A DNA stretch of 49,095 bases from the NCBI GenBank assembly GCA_913020075.1, contig CAJWAE010000005.1, positions 1-49,095 on the forward strand, written 5' to 3'. This DNA is from an uncultured Flavobacteriaceae bacterium. Lineage in GTDB: Bacteria; Bacteroidota; Bacteroidia; Flavobacteriales; Flavobacteriaceae. Positions 25,420 through 34,924 of the stretch are shown here, one piece after another; position 1 is the first letter of the stretch; every line of letters begins with the position of its first letter. Position numbers and translations under genes: made by a program. The notes under the pieces were generated by a model. The model saw nothing but the letters and a program-made list of their open reading frames with translations, did not search any database and had not been told where the DNA came from.

Positions 25420-27762
25420 ATGGAACTAATCATTAAATTTTTACCAGCCTTTGGAATTTTGGCGCTCTTATTCGTTGTTTTTAAAAATAGTTGGGTTACT
25501 AAGCAAGAAGTTGGTAACGAGAAAATGTCAAAAATCGCCAATAGTATAGCAGAAGGTGCAATGTCATTTCTAAAAGCTGAATATAAAGTGCTTTCTATTT
25601 TTGTTCTTTGCGTTGCTGTTCTTTTATACTTTAAAGGAAGTAATGAGCAAGGTTCAAATGGAATGGTAGCTATTTCTTTCGTTGTTGGTGCAATTTGCTC
25701 TGCACTAGCTGGATTTATTGGGATGCGTGTTGCTACTAAAGCAAACGTTCGTACTACACAAGCTGCAAGAGAATCTATAGGCAAAGCTCTAGAAGTAGCA
25801 TTTGCTGGGGGATCTGTTATGGGGCTTGGTGTTGTAGGCTTAGGTGTTTTAGGCTTAAGCAGTCTTTTTGCTATTTATCAAGGAATTTGGCCAGGAGCTG
25901 AAAATCTATCAATGGTCTTAAATGTGTTAACAGGATTTTCCATGGGAGCTTCTTCCATCGCTTTATTTGCAAGAGTTGGAGGAGGAATTTACACTAAAGC
26001 AGCTGATGTAGGTGCTGATTTAGTGGGAAAAGTAGAGGCTGGAATTCCAGAAGATCATCCACTAAACCCAGCAACTATAGCTGATAATGTAGGAGATAAT
26101 GTAGGAGATGTAGCTGGAATGGGAGCTGACTTATTTGAATCTTATGTAGGTTCTATTATAGGTACTATGGTATTAGGAGCTTTTATTATTACGCCCGATT
26201 TTGATGGTTTAGGAGCAGTTTATCTTCCTTTAGTTCTTGCTGCAGTCGGAATTATAATGTCGATTATAGGTACCTTTTTTGTAAAAGTTAAAGAAGGAGG
26301 AAACCCTCAAACAGCATTAAATATTGGGGAGTTTGGTTCAGCAGGATTAATGGTGATTGCATCTTATTTTATTATTAATGCTATAATTCCTGAATCGATT
26401 GAAGGCCTCCCTTTTGGTGCAATGGGAATTTTTTGGGCAACAATTGCAGGTCTTTTAGCAGGTTTAGGTGTTGGTAAAATAACTGAATATTACACAGGAA
26501 CTGGATCTAAACCTGTTAATTCAATAGTAGCTCAATCTGAAACAGGTGCTGCAACAAATATTATTGCTGGATTAGGAGTTGGAATGATGTCGACTATGAT
26601 TCCAACTATTTTAATTGCTGCAGCGATTATGGTTTCTCATCATTTTGCAGGTTTATATGGAATCGCAATTGCGGCTGTAGGAATGCTTGCAAATACTGGA
26701 ATTCAATTAGCGGTCGACGCATATGGTCCAATTTCAGATAACGCTGGAGGTATTGCTGAAATGGCAGAGCTTCCAAAAGAAGTTAGAGAGCGAACAGATG
26801 AGTTAGATGCAGTTGGTAACACTACTGCTGCCATTGGAAAAGGCTTTGCAATAGCTTCTGCTGCATTAACAGCTTTAGCATTATTTTCAGCTTTTATGAA
26901 AGTTGCAAATGTTTCAAGTATTGATGTTTCTCAACCTAAAATTATGGCAGGTTTATTAGTAGGGGGAATGCTCCCTTTCGTGTTTTCTGCCTTATCAATG
27001 AATGCAGTTGGTAGAGCAGCTATGGCTATGATTGAAGAGGTAAGAAGGCAGTTCAAAAATATTCCAGAGCTAAAAGCAGCTTTGATGGTTATGAAAAAGT
27101 ATGACGCTGATATGTCCAAGGCCACGGCAAAAGATAGAGCTATTTTTGATGCTGCTGATGGTCATGCAGATTACGAAAAATGCGTTGAAATATCAACAAA
27201 GGCTTCAATTAGAGAAATGGTATTACCAGGATTGCTAGCAATTGTTGTTCCGGTAGCTTTTGGTTTTATTGGTGGAGCTGAAATGCTCGGAGGCTTACTT
27301 GCTGGAGTAACTACTTGTGGCGTTTTAATGGCAATTTTTCAGTCCAATGCTGGCGGAGCATGGGATAATGCAAAGAAAATGATTGAAGCTGATGGTAGAA
27401 AAGGGACTGACGCCCATAAAGCCTCTGTCGTTGGAGATACTGTTGGAGATCCTTTTAAAGACACTTCAGGTCCTTCATTAAATATATTACTTAAGTTAAT
27501 GTCCGTTGTTGCTTTAGTAATTGCACCAAGTATTGCAATGAGCAGTGAAAATGTAGCTGCTTATTTAGATGTTAAATCTGAAGATGGAATTGAATTGGTT
27601 ATTCCAACAACAAATTTAGAAGAAACTATAATTATTGATGTAAAAGTAGAAAACGAACAAAAAAATTTAATTGTTGAGGTTTCACTAAGTGGAGATGAAA
27701 AAGAAATTTTTAAAAATTTAGACAAAATAACCACTTCAATTGGAGATGTTGTGGATAATTAG
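25420..27762 (+). CDS. hppA: Membrane-bound ion-translocating pyrophosphatase
   Basis: A 780-residue integral membrane pyrophosphatase with about 16 helices that couples PPi hydrolysis to H+ or Na+ export. [19 protein letters not shown] and [16 protein letters not shown] carry the acidic PPi/Mg sites, and [17 protein letters not shown] is the third. [17 protein letters not shown] has the Ala form associated with the K+-dependent class, which includes Na+ pumps. A tail of about 65 residues rich in Val, Glu and Lys follows the last helix. Which ion it pumps cannot be read safely. It converges with the deoxynucleoside kinase gene. Confidence 0.95.
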   Translation: MELIIKFLPAFGILALLFVVFKNSWVTKQEVGNEKMSKIANSIAEGAMSFLKAEYKVLSIFVLCVAVLLYFKGSNEQGSNGMVAISFVVGAICSALAGFIGMRVATKANVRTTQAARESIGKALEVAFAGGSVMGLGVVGLGVLGLSSLFAIYQGIWPGAENLSMVLNVLTGFSMGASSIALFARVGGGIYTKAADVGADLVGKVEAGIPEDHPLNPATIADNVGDNVGDVAGMGADLFESYVGSIIGTMVLGAFIITPDFDGLGAVYLPLVLAAVGIIMSIIGTFFVKVKEGGNPQTALNIGEFGSAGLMVIASYFIINAIIPESIEGLPFGAMGIFWATIAGLLAGLGVGKITEYYTGTGSKPVNSIVAQSETGAATNIIAGLGVGMMSTMIPTILIAAAIMVSHHFAGLYGIAIAAVGMLANTGIQLAVDAYGPISDNAGGIAEMAELPKEVRERTDELDAVGNTTAAIGKGFAIASAALTALALFSAFMKVANVSSIDVSQPKIMAGLLVGGMLPFVFSALSMNAVGRAAMAMIEEVRRQFKNIPELKAALMVMKKYDADMSKATAKDRAIFDAADGHADYEKCVEISTKASIREMVLPGLLAIVVPVAFGFIGGAEMLGGLLAGVTTCGVLMAIFQSNAGGAWDNAKKMIEADGRKGTDAHKASVVGDTVGDPFKDTSGPSLNILLKLMSVVALVIAPSIAMSSENVAAYLDVKSEDGIELVIPTTNLEETIIIDVKVENEQKNLIVEVSLSGDEKEIFKNLDKITTSIGDVVDN

Positions 27763-27776
27763 CAAATCATTAGAAT

Positions 27777-27809
27777 AAAAAAAAGCCGCTTTTAAAGCGG
27801 CTTTTTTTT
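27777..27809. terminator. Bidirectional intrinsic terminator between hppA and dNK
   Basis: A GC-rich hairpin GCCGCTTT-T-AAAGCGGC (27785-27801) is flanked by an A8 run on the left and a T8 run on the right, so it works on both strands. It overlaps the stop codon of the convergent kinase gene. Confidence 0.92.
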
Positions 27810-28419
27810 ATGAAATACTTTTTAATTTTGGATCGATTTGACTTATAATAGAATCTAAGTCTTTTTTGTTTTCAACAAAATCTAAACTGTCAACATCAAT
27901 AATGATTAATTCTTTATCGTATTTGCTGACCCAAGCTTCATATCTTTCATTCAACCTACTTAAGTAATCAATACTTATATTGGTTTCGTACTCTCGGCCT
28001 CTTTTGTGAATTTTATTAACCAAATTAGGAATGCTACTTCTTAAATAAATCAATAAATCAGGACCTTTAATTAATGACTCCATCAATTCAAACAATTCTA
28101 AATAATTATTAAAATCACGTTGATTCATTAGACCCATTGCATTGAGGTTAGGTGCAAAAATATGAGCATCTTCATAAATAGTTCTATCCTGAATAATTGT
28201 TTTTTTCTGTTCACTAAATTTGAGTAATTGATTGAACCTACTTTTTAAAAAATATATTTGAAGATTGAACGACCAGCGTTCCATATGGGTATAAAAATCA
28301 TCTAAATATGGATTGTCTATCACATCTTCAAAATGGGGTTCCCAATTGTAATGTTTTGCTAAAAGTTCTGTTAAGCTAGTTTTGCCAGCTCCAATGTTTC
28401 CTGCAATCGCAATATGCAT
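27808..28419 (-). CDS. Deoxynucleoside kinase
   Basis: A 203-residue kinase of the dCK/dGK family that salvages deoxynucleosides. The P-loop GNIGAGKTSL is at residues 7-16. QDRTIYEDAHIFA holds the catalytic DR motif, and KRGREYE belongs to the LID. Which base it prefers cannot be said. Together with ThyA and DHFR it belongs to nucleotide supply. Confidence 0.92.
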   Translation of the reverse strand: MHIAIAGNIGAGKTSLTELLAKHYNWEPHFEDVIDNPYLDDFYTHMERWSFNLQIYFLKSRFNQLLKFSEQKKTIIQDRTIYEDAHIFAPNLNAMGLMNQRDFNNYLELFELMESLIKGPDLLIYLRSSIPNLVNKIHKRGREYETNISIDYLSRLNERYEAWVSKYDKELIIIDVDSLDFVENKKDLDSIISQIDPKLKSIS

Positions 28420-28531
28420 ACTATGTTATAGTTGATTATAATTTTGCAAAGTAGCAGATTTTTTGAAAATAAAAAAGAATTGTACCATATAAAACTGACG
28501 ATAATAAATTTTTATTTTAAAAAAAAATAGT

Positions 28532-28539
28532 TACTTTTG
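28532..28539 (+). promoter_or_regulatory. -7 box for the metK operon
   Basis: TACTTTTG (TAnnTTTG). A transcription start about 7 nt further (near 28546) would fall almost at the first base of the SAM-II aptamer. The -33 region is only AT-rich. Confidence 0.6.
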
Positions 28540-28545
28540 TGACAT

Positions 28546-28600
28546 AACGAGGAAGGATTTGACTGATTGCAAACCTCGAAAAAAAATTGCTAAAGCAGAT
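28546..28600 (+). promoter_or_regulatory. SAM-II riboswitch aptamer
   Basis: The stretch matches the known SAM-II (metA-type) core in order. P1 is CGAGG/CCTCG (28548-28552 and 28574-28578). Within its loop comes GATTTGACTGATTGCAAA, close to the family GAUUUAACCGUAUUGCAA, and after P1 an A-rich linker and GCTAAAGCAG (28589-28598). CTG (28563-28565) can pair with CAG (28596-28598) to close the pseudoknot. The aptamer begins next to the predicted transcription start and precedes metK-metY-metX-osmC, genes that make and use methionine and SAM. High SAM should lower expression. The ATG is 50 nt away, so simple Shine-Dalgarno masking by the pseudoknot is not obvious. Confidence 0.85.
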
Positions 28601-28649
28601 TTGCTTTATTAACACAATGTTAAGTCCTTCCTTATAAAGCAACAAATAA

Positions 28650-29906
28650 ATGTCATATTTTTTTACCTCTGAATCTGTAAGTGAAGGTCACCCAGACAAA
28701 ATTGCTGATCAAATTAGTGATGCATTATTAGATAATTTTTTAGCCTTTGATCCTGAAAGTAAAGTCGCTTGTGAAACTTTAGTAACGACTGGGCAAGTGA
28801 TTCTAGCAGGAGAAGTTAAAAGTGCAACTTACCTTGACGTACAGTCCATTGCACGGGATACTATTAATAAGATAGGCTATACTAAGGGTGCTTATCAATT
28901 TAGTGGAGATTCTTGTGGGGTGATTTCCTTAATACATGAACAGTCTCAAGATATTAATAGAGGTGTTGATCGTGAAGAAAAAGAGTCTCAAGGAGCAGGA
29001 GACCAAGGAATAATGTTCGGTTATGCTAGTAAAGAAACTGAATCTTTAATCCCTCTTGCTCTAGATCTTTCTCATAAAATTTTGATTGAAATGGCCTCAT
29101 TTCGAAGAGAAAATAAGGATATTACTTATTTACGCCCAGACGCCAAGTCTCAAGTTACTATTGAGTATGACGATAATAATCTGCCTTTGAGAATAGATAC
29201 TATAGTTGTTTCTACACAACATGATGAATTTGATAAAGATGAAAAAGTCATGTTAGCTAAAATCAAATCAGATGTAATTAATATTTTGATTCCGCGTATT
29301 ATTGAAAAATCTAATCATAAAATCCAAAAACTTTTTGGATCAGACATTATTTACCACGTAAATCCTACTGGTAAATTTGTAATAGGCGGTCCTCATGGTG
29401 ATACTGGATTGACTGGAAGAAAAATTATAGTAGATACTTATGGTGGTAAAGGTGGGCATGGAGGAGGTGCTTTTAGTGGGAAAGATCCTAGCAAAGTAGA
29501 TAGAAGTGCTGCTTATGCAGCTCGGCATATGGCAAAAAATTTAGTTGCAGCTGGAGTTGCAGATGAGCTTTTAGTTCAATTAAGTTATGCAATAGGTATA
29601 ATAGAGCCTACCTCAATTAATATAAATACTTATGGTACATCAAAGATTGATCTTACTGATTTTGAAATTGCAGAAAAAGCTTCTGATTTATTTGATATGA
29701 GACCTTACGCAATAGAACAACGTTTAAAACTCAGGAATCCCATATATCTAGAAACCGCTTCATACGGTCATATGGGGCGCCAGCCTCTTAATGTAACAAA
29801 AACGTTTGAATCCCCTTACAACGGAAAAGTATCGAAGGAAGTAGAGCTTTTCACATGGGAAAAATTAGATTATCAAGAAACCATTAAAAAAACATTTCAA
29901 TTATGA
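28650..29906 (+). CDS. metK: S-adenosylmethionine synthetase
   Basis: A 418-residue MetK that makes SAM from methionine and [23 protein letters not shown] (residues 4-23), [12 protein letters not shown] and [20 protein letters not shown] are the ATP, adenine and phosphate segments. It is slightly longer than the usual 385-400 residues, mostly in the middle. First gene of the operon behind the SAM-II element. Its stop overlaps the metY start by 4 nt. Confidence 0.98.
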   Translation: MSYFFTSESVSEGHPDKIADQISDALLDNFLAFDPESKVACETLVTTGQVILAGEVKSATYLDVQSIARDTINKIGYTKGAYQFSGDSCGVISLIHEQSQDINRGVDREEKESQGAGDQGIMFGYASKETESLIPLALDLSHKILIEMASFRRENKDITYLRPDAKSQVTIEYDDNNLPLRIDTIVVSTQHDEFDKDEKVMLAKIKSDVINILIPRIIEKSNHKIQKLFGSDIIYHVNPTGKFVIGGPHGDTGLTGRKIIVDTYGGKGGHGGGAFSGKDPSKVDRSAAYAARHMAKNLVAAGVADELLVQLSYAIGIIEPTSININTYGTSKIDLTDFEIAEKASDLFDMRPYAIEQRLKLRNPIYLETASYGHMGRQPLNVTKTFESPYNGKVSKEVELFTWEKLDYQETIKKTFQL

Positions 29907-31174
29907 GTACACAATTAGCAACAAAAGCTTTACATGCAGGACATGATGCATCTGAAACACAAGGAACTCAGGCTGTTCCTATTTATCAAACTACATCCTA
30001 TGTCTTTAATGATTCTGAGCATGCAGCAAACTTATTTTCATTAGCAGAGCCAGGATATATATATACCCGTTTAAATAATCCAACTAATGATGTTTTAGAG
30101 AAACGTTTAGCAGCTTTAGAAGGAGGAGTAGCTGCAGTAGCTACTGCATCTGGAACAGCTGCAATAGCTACCACTCTTATGGTTATATTAAAATCTGGAG
30201 ATCATATAGTAGCATCAAATAGTTTATATGGAGGAACATATAATCTATTAGCCAATACACTTCCACGTTTTGGAATTACAACCACTTTTGTGGATCCTGA
30301 TGATCCTCTAGAGTTTACTAAAGCAGTAAAACAGAATACACGTGCTTTTTTTGTTGAGTCATTAGGGAATCCAAAACTTGACGTACTTGATTTAAAAGCT
30401 ATTTCTGAAACTGCAAAAAAAGCAAAAGTCCCTTTTATAGTAGACAACACTGTCGCCTCTCCAGCTTTACTCAATCCAATTGAACATGGGGCAAATATTG
30501 TTATTCACTCTTTGACTAAATACCTTACAGGTAATGGAACCTCTCTAGGAGGAATTATTATTGATGCAGGAACTTTTGATTGGAGTAATGGATTATTTCC
30601 TGAATTTACGGAACCTAACCCTAGCTATCATGGATTAAATTATCATGATGCCCTAGGAGCAATAGCATTTATTGCAAAAGTTAGAATCGAAGGACTCCGT
30701 GATTTGGGAAGTGCTCCCAGTCCTTTTAATAGTTTTCAAACGATCCAAGGGATTGAAACACTAGATATCAGAATGAAAAAACACTCTGAAAATGCATTAA
30801 AATTATCAGCTTGGCTTTCAACAAGGGAAGAAGTGTCTTGGGTTAATTATCCAGGATTAAAGACATCTAAATACAATGGTTTAGCTCAAAAATACTTATC
30901 TAAGGGACAAAGTGGAATTGTGACTTTTGGATTGAAAAAGGGATTTGAGGGTGGTAAAAAAGTAGCAGATGCCACTAAATTATTTGCTCTTTTAGCTAAT
31001 ATAGGAGATACGAAGTCTTTGATTATTCATCCAGCAAGTACCACGCATCAACAATTAAGCGAGGCTGCCCAAAAAACAGCAGGAGTAACACAAGATCTAA
31101 TTCGCTTGTCTGTTGGTCTTGAGGATATTAAAGATTTGATTTCAGATTTAGAAGTTGCTTTTGAAACATTATAA
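29903..31174 (+). CDS. metY: O-acetylhomoserine sulfhydrylase
   Basis: A 423-residue PLP enzyme of the Cys/Met metabolism family that joins O-acetylhomoserine and sulfide to homocysteine. [15 protein letters not shown] near the N-terminus, [11 protein letters not shown], the cofactor Asp in [11 protein letters not shown] and the Schiff-base Lys in [11 protein letters not shown] are in place. The long form with [19 protein letters not shown] fits MetY rather than cystathionine gamma-synthase. It overlaps metK by 4 nt (ATGA) and precedes metX, which makes its substrate. Confidence 0.94.
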   Translation: MSTQLATKALHAGHDASETQGTQAVPIYQTTSYVFNDSEHAANLFSLAEPGYIYTRLNNPTNDVLEKRLAALEGGVAAVATASGTAAIATTLMVILKSGDHIVASNSLYGGTYNLLANTLPRFGITTTFVDPDDPLEFTKAVKQNTRAFFVESLGNPKLDVLDLKAISETAKKAKVPFIVDNTVASPALLNPIEHGANIVIHSLTKYLTGNGTSLGGIIIDAGTFDWSNGLFPEFTEPNPSYHGLNYHDALGAIAFIAKVRIEGLRDLGSAPSPFNSFQTIQGIETLDIRMKKHSENALKLSAWLSTREEVSWVNYPGLKTSKYNGLAQKYLSKGQSGIVTFGLKKGFEGGKKVADATKLFALLANIGDTKSLIIHPASTTHQQLSEAAQKTAGVTQDLIRLSVGLEDIKDLISDLEVAFETL

Positions 31175-31180
31175 TTTTAT

Positions 31181-32155
31181 ATGACTGGAATCCAAAAGAT
31201 TTCTGTACCTAATTTTAGGACCCATTCTGGCACTTTCTTTAATTCGATCAAACTTTATTACCAACATTTTGGTCAGGCTTTAGGAAAATCCCCTGTGGTA
31301 TTGGTAAATCACTCTTTAACGGGTGATGCCCAGGTATGCGGTCCTAATGGTTGGTGGAAAGAAATAATCGGATCCGGAAAAACAATAGATACTCAACATT
31401 ACGCTGTTTTAGCATTTAATATCCCAGGAAATGGAACCAAAGGGCAAATATTTTCTGATTTTGAGGATTTTCATGCAGGTGATATTGCTTCTCTTTTCTT
31501 AAAGGGACTTGATGTTTTGAAAATTGACAAATTGTATGCTTTAATTGGAGGATCTATCGGTGGAGGGATAGCATGGGAAATGGCCGCATTGAGTCCGAAT
31601 CTCATGCAGTACCTAATTCCAGTTGCTGCTGATTGGAAGGCAAATGATTGGATCATTGCGAATACCTTTTTGCAGAAACGAATTTTAGAGAACTCAAAGA
31701 ATCCAATTGAAGATGCTCGTATTCATGCAATGTTAACTTATCGGACTCCTGAATCTTTTAGCTCTCGTTTTGGGAGAAGTAAAAACCCAGACTTGGGAAT
31801 TTACAATATTGAAAGCTGGTTATTACATCATGCTAAAAAACTAGCCTATCGATTTGATCTGGCTTCTTATTTAATGGTAAATCATTTATTGGCATCAATC
31901 AATATTGAACGTAGTGGAAATAATGCTTTTAAAATCATTAAAAAAATAAATGCTGAGATTCATTTAATTGCTGTAAAAAGCGATTTATTTTTTATTTCTC
32001 AGGAAGATCAAAATACGTATGAAATGATAAAGCCTCATAAAGACAATATTTTTTTTCATGAACTAAAATCTATTCATGGACATGACGCTTTTTTGATTGA
32101 AAATGAAGCTGTAGCTCAAATTTTAAAACCAATTTTTAAACACCAAAAAACTTAA
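31181..32155 (+). CDS. metX: Homoserine O-acetyltransferase
   Basis: A 324-residue alpha/beta-hydrolase-fold acyltransferase. HSLTGDAQV (residues 44-52), DTQHYAVLAFNIPGNG, the nucleophile GGSIGGGIAWE (Ser about 125), a late Asp in VKSDLFF, and the His in SIHGHDAFL complete the triad. It supplies O-acetylhomoserine to MetY. It is 6 nt downstream of metY. The homoserine dehydrogenase gene that often follows it in flavobacteria is absent here. Confidence 0.92.
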   Translation: MTGIQKISVPNFRTHSGTFFNSIKLYYQHFGQALGKSPVVLVNHSLTGDAQVCGPNGWWKEIIGSGKTIDTQHYAVLAFNIPGNGTKGQIFSDFEDFHAGDIASLFLKGLDVLKIDKLYALIGGSIGGGIAWEMAALSPNLMQYLIPVAADWKANDWIIANTFLQKRILENSKNPIEDARIHAMLTYRTPESFSSRFGRSKNPDLGIYNIESWLLHHAKKLAYRFDLASYLMVNHLLASINIERSGNNAFKIIKKINAEIHLIAVKSDLFFISQEDQNTYEMIKPHKDNIFFHELKSIHGHDAFLIENEAVAQILKPIFKHQKT

Positions 32156-32157
32156 AT

Positions 32158-32583
32158 ATGAATGTTTCTCTAGAGCGAATTAATAAAGACTATCTTTTTG
32201 AAGTTACTAACCCAGATGGACATAGCGTTCGATTAGATAATAAATCTAAAACAATCGGTGAAGTCCAGGGGATTAGCCCTATGGAGCTATTGTTGATGGG
32301 TGTTGCAGGATGTAGTAGTATTGATATAGTTGCCATTCTTAATAAGCAAAAAATAAATCCTACCTCGTTAAAAATGGAGGTTAAGGGTCATCGTCATGAA
32401 GGAGAGACACCTTCTTTGTTTTACCAAATTGATGTAACTATATTTTTAGAAGGTGATTTCTCTGCAGAAAAGGCAATCCGTGCAGCAAAACTATCATTTG
32501 AAAAGTATTGCTCTGTTTCAAAAACCTTAGAGCCTACATCGAAAATTAATCATAAAGTTGTATTAAACGGAGAAGAAATATGA
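32158..32583 (+). CDS. OsmC-family protein
   Basis: A 141-residue OsmC/Ohr-type protein. The two redox cysteines are in MGVAGCSSIDI and KYCSVSKTL. Family members reduce organic hydroperoxides with thiols, but many relatives are uncharacterised. It is the last gene of the metK operon, 2 nt after metX, which suggests a tie to sulfur metabolism. Confidence 0.9.
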   Translation: MNVSLERINKDYLFEVTNPDGHSVRLDNKSKTIGEVQGISPMELLLMGVAGCSSIDIVAILNKQKINPTSLKMEVKGHRHEGETPSLFYQIDVTIFLEGDFSAEKAIRAAKLSFEKYCSVSKTLEPTSKINHKVVLNGEEI

Positions 32584-32690
32584 AATCAAAACTTGAAACG
32601 AACGCTCTCAATTTTTAGAGCATTTGAAGCCTTTTATATTATTATCTTATAGCTAGTATATAATATCATGGCAGTCGAAAAACGGATGTT

Positions 32691-33584
32691 TTAATCTGTT
32701 AAGGATTTAAATAATTGCTCTAAACTTTTATTTTTTAACTGTAGTTTTAATATTTTTAATCCATTATCATGGGCAAAATCAAAAACGATTGATCTCATAT
32801 CTTTGGAGCCTTTTATGTAAATTTCGTAATCAAAATCATGCGGATTTTTAACAAAATCCACATTGGATATTCTTGATATCGCTTCGATTTCGACCCTATA
32901 GTCAAAACTCACTTCAATTATTTGATCTTGATTTTCTCGAAGTTTCTCTAGAGATTCATCCATAACGATTTTCCCTTTATTAATTATAATTACACGGTCA
33001 CACAGGGCATCTACTTCTTGGAGAATGTGTGTAGAAAGTAATACAGTATTTTCACCTCCTAAACTTCGAATCAGTTTTCGAATTTCCACCAATTGATTAG
33101 GATCTAAACCCGTCATGGGTTCGTCCAATATAATTAGTTTGGGATCATGGATAATCGCAGCGGCCAAACCTACACGTTGTTTATATCCTTTGGAAAGTGT
33201 TTGAATAGTTTTACCCTGATGATTAATTAAACCTGTTTGATTGAGAACCATTTCCATTGGTGGATCCTTAAGCTGATAAAGATCAGCTACATATTGAAGA
33301 TATTCCTTAACATACATTTCAGGATATAAAGGATTATTTTCCGTTAGATATCCTGTTTCTTTTTGAATTGACCTTAAATCTTTTTTTAAGTCTTTATCAA
33401 AAAAAGTCGCACTTCCTTCCCATTCGGTATAATAGCCAGCCAAGATTTTCATTAGGGTTGATTTTCCTGCTCCATTAGGACCCAAAAGGCCAACAATTTC
33501 ACCCTTTTTTAGGGTTAGAGAAATTCCTTTTAATGCTTGTACAGATCCAAAATTTTTATTAATATCCTTTAATATAAGGCTCAT
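32691..33584 (-). CDS. gldA: Gliding-motility ABC transporter ATPase GldA
   Basis: A 297-residue ABC ATPase. Walker A is GPNGAGKSTL (residues 35-44), the signature is LSKGYKQRVGLA, Walker B is LIILDEPMTGLDP, and the H-loop is STHILQE. The sequence closely follows the GldA pattern (TGYLTENNPLYPEMYVKEYL). In Flavobacterium GldA works with GldF and GldG in gliding; those genes are not here. The same ATPase type can serve other ABC-2 exporters, so gliding is probable but not proven. Confidence 0.87.
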   Translation of the reverse strand: MSLILKDINKNFGSVQALKGISLTLKKGEIVGLLGPNGAGKSTLMKILAGYYTEWEGSATFFDKDLKKDLRSIQKETGYLTENNPLYPEMYVKEYLQYVADLYQLKDPPMEMVLNQTGLINHQGKTIQTLSKGYKQRVGLAAAIIHDPKLIILDEPMTGLDPNQLVEIRKLIRSLGGENTVLLSTHILQEVDALCDRVIIINKGKIVMDESLEKLRENQDQIIEVSFDYRVEIEAISRISNVDFVKNPHDFDYEIYIKGSKDMRSIVFDFAHDNGLKILKLQLKNKSLEQLFKSLTD

Positions 33585-33624
33585 TTTTTTTATTCTAAAT
33601 ATAGAATTTTCCTATTTATTTTCC

Positions 33625-34485
33625 TTACTTAATGCGTTGACTTTCTAAAACAACTGTGGTCAAAATAAGTAAACCTCCGATCAAGCTTTTCAGATTTGGA
33701 ATTTCATGAAGGAATATTACGGCTAATATCACACCAAAAATAGGTTGAACACTACTCAGAATACTTGCAGTACTGATTCTAAAATGAAAAAAACTGGTCA
33801 AAAAAAGAGTATGTCCTAGTGCAGTTGTTACTCCACCTAGAATTAGAAGATATGGGAGTTGAGAAACTATTTTTTCTTGTGGATAAATCCAAAGTACAGG
33901 TAATAGAATTAATAGGACAACACCCATTTGATAAAACATTTGAATAGATCCATTCGCCATATTGGAATTAGATTTTAAAATCAAATTTCGAAGAGCATAA
34001 ACAATAGCAGAAAATACCCCTATTATTAATCCTTGAGTTTCTGTATTTCTTATATCAAAAGCGGGGACCAACAAATAAACTCCTATTAAAATTATTAATC
34101 CAAAGATTATATGAATTGACTGTAATTTTGTTTTAACAAAAAAAGGTTCTAATAAAATAGTAAAAATAGGGTATGTAAATAGAGAAAGCATTCCAATAGT
34201 AACATTACTCCATTGTAGTGCAAAGAAATAAGTCACCCAATGTAGAGCCATAAATAATCCGCTAAGTAAAATAGCTTTACCATTGTTTTTCCAGTCAATT
34301 TTGAAGGAATATTTTTTCAACAAACAGAAAGTGCCTAGAAGAAGAATTGCAAATAAAGAACGATACCAAATCGTTAGGGGAGGACTCAACTTAATATAAC
34401 GCCCCAAGACACCTGATGTGCTTATAAACAGCATTCCTAAGTTAAGTAAGATTAAATAGTATAAGTGAGGGTTTTTGGATTTCAT
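33625..34485 (-). CDS. EamA/DMT-family transporter
   Basis: About 286 residues from the ATG at 34485; the ORF track adds six codons. Ten predicted membrane helices fall into two EamA repeats (SGVLGRYIKLSPPLTIWYRS in the first, SVQPIFGVILAVIFLHE in the second). DMT proteins export or import small metabolites, and the substrate cannot be inferred. It ends 40 nt before gldA on the same strand. Confidence 0.85.
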   Translation of the reverse strand: MKSKNPHLYYLILLNLGMLFISTSGVLGRYIKLSPPLTIWYRSLFAILLLGTFCLLKKYSFKIDWKNNGKAILLSGLFMALHWVTYFFALQWSNVTIGMLSLFTYPIFTILLEPFFVKTKLQSIHIIFGLIILIGVYLLVPAFDIRNTETQGLIIGVFSAIVYALRNLILKSNSNMANGSIQMFYQMGVVLLILLPVLWIYPQEKIVSQLPYLLILGGVTTALGHTLFLTSFFHFRISTASILSSVQPIFGVILAVIFLHEIPNLKSLIGGLLILTTVVLESQRIK

Positions 34486-34503
34486 AGATGATAAAATAAA
34501 CAA

Positions 34504-34715
34504 AAAAATATATGGTAATTAACTCCCATAAAATTCTTGATGTAATAGATAAATGACTAATAAAAATCTCATTACAGATGTTAATATAGAAAAATCAAGC
34601 TGATATTTATTAAGGAAAGATAATGGATTACAAAACAACTTTTACAGGGGTTTATTTTATTTTCAGAAAGAAGGTATTTACTTTTCTCAGTATTAATTTA
34701 ATTTCAAAACACTTT
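34504..34715. other. Intergenic region with no convincing gene
   Basis: AT-rich stretch between the EamA gene and the control region of the aromatic operon. A 35-codon ORF at 34623-34730 has no family likeness. I see no RNA or repeat in this part. Confidence 0.6.
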
Positions 34716-34740
34716 TATATTTTGGCTTAACCAAAATATA
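34716..34740. promoter_or_regulatory. Perfect palindrome upstream of the aromatic operon promoter
   Basis: TATATTTTGG (34716-34725), a 5-nt spacer and the exact complement (34731-34740). It ends 10 nt before the -33 TTTG. No T-tract follows, so it looks more like a protein-binding operator than a terminator. The binding protein is unknown. Confidence 0.4.
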
Positions 34741-34750
34741 GTGCTGAAAA

Positions 34751-34781
34751 TTTGTTTTTGACAAAAGCAATAGTACTTTTG
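34751..34781 (+). promoter_or_regulatory. Promoter of the aromatic amino acid operon
   Basis: TTTG (34751-34754), 19 nt, then TACTTTTG (34774-34781). This fits the Bacteroidota -33/-7 consensus in both boxes and in spacing. Transcription should start near 34788, about 11 nt before the leader peptide ATG. Confidence 0.75.
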
Positions 34782-34798
34782 TTCTGATTTAAATAAAT

Positions 34799-34867
34799 AT
34801 GAAAACATTTAATTTCTATTTCAACAATTTTTATTACTTCTATTTAGAGATAGAAAGGACTTTGTAG
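34799..34867 (+). CDS. Phe/Tyr-rich leader peptide of the aromatic operon
   Basis: Too short for the ORF track. A 22-codon ORF (ATG to TAG) with the core FNFYFNNFYYFY: five Phe and four Tyr in twelve residues. Such a run is the mark of a ribosome-mediated attenuation peptide. The operon behind it makes phenylalanine and tyrosine. The codons for the end of the peptide (AGG ACT TTG) include GGACTTT, which can pair with the 5' arm of the terminator at 34893. A ribosome stalled at Phe or Tyr codons would leave this pairing free (antiterminator). A ribosome reaching the stop would cover it, letting the terminator form. Confidence 0.88.
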   Translation: MKTFNFYFNNFYYFYLEIERTL

Positions 34868-34892
34868 TAAAAGAAATACTATTTATAAATTT

Positions 34893-34924
34893 AAAGTCCT
34901 GATTTAATCGGGACTTTTTTTTTG
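34893..34924 (+). terminator. Attenuator (intrinsic terminator) before pheA
   Basis: Stem AAAGTCC/GGACTTT (34893-34899 and 34911-34917), extended through a T-G pair and GAT/ATC around a 3-nt loop, followed by a run of T's to 34923. It lies between the leader peptide and pheA. The 5' arm AAAGTCCT (34893-34900) can instead pair with AGGACTTT at 34856-34863, an 8-bp antiterminator. A small hairpin TAGTA/TACTA (34865-34881) would sit inside that alternative fold. Confidence 0.88.

Noticed and set aside
25371-25784. 137-aa minus-strand ORF over the start of hppA
   Set aside because: It is antisense to the conserved N-terminus of the pyrophosphatase; composition explains it.
32604-32621. Hairpin GCTCT/AGAGC after the OsmC gene as terminator of the metK operon
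   Set aside because: Only five pairs and no T-tract directly after it; too weak to call.
34623-34730. 35-codon ORF upstream of the aromatic operon promoter
   Set aside because: It ends inside the palindrome, has no codon bias like the Phe/Tyr leader and no promoter in front; likely chance.
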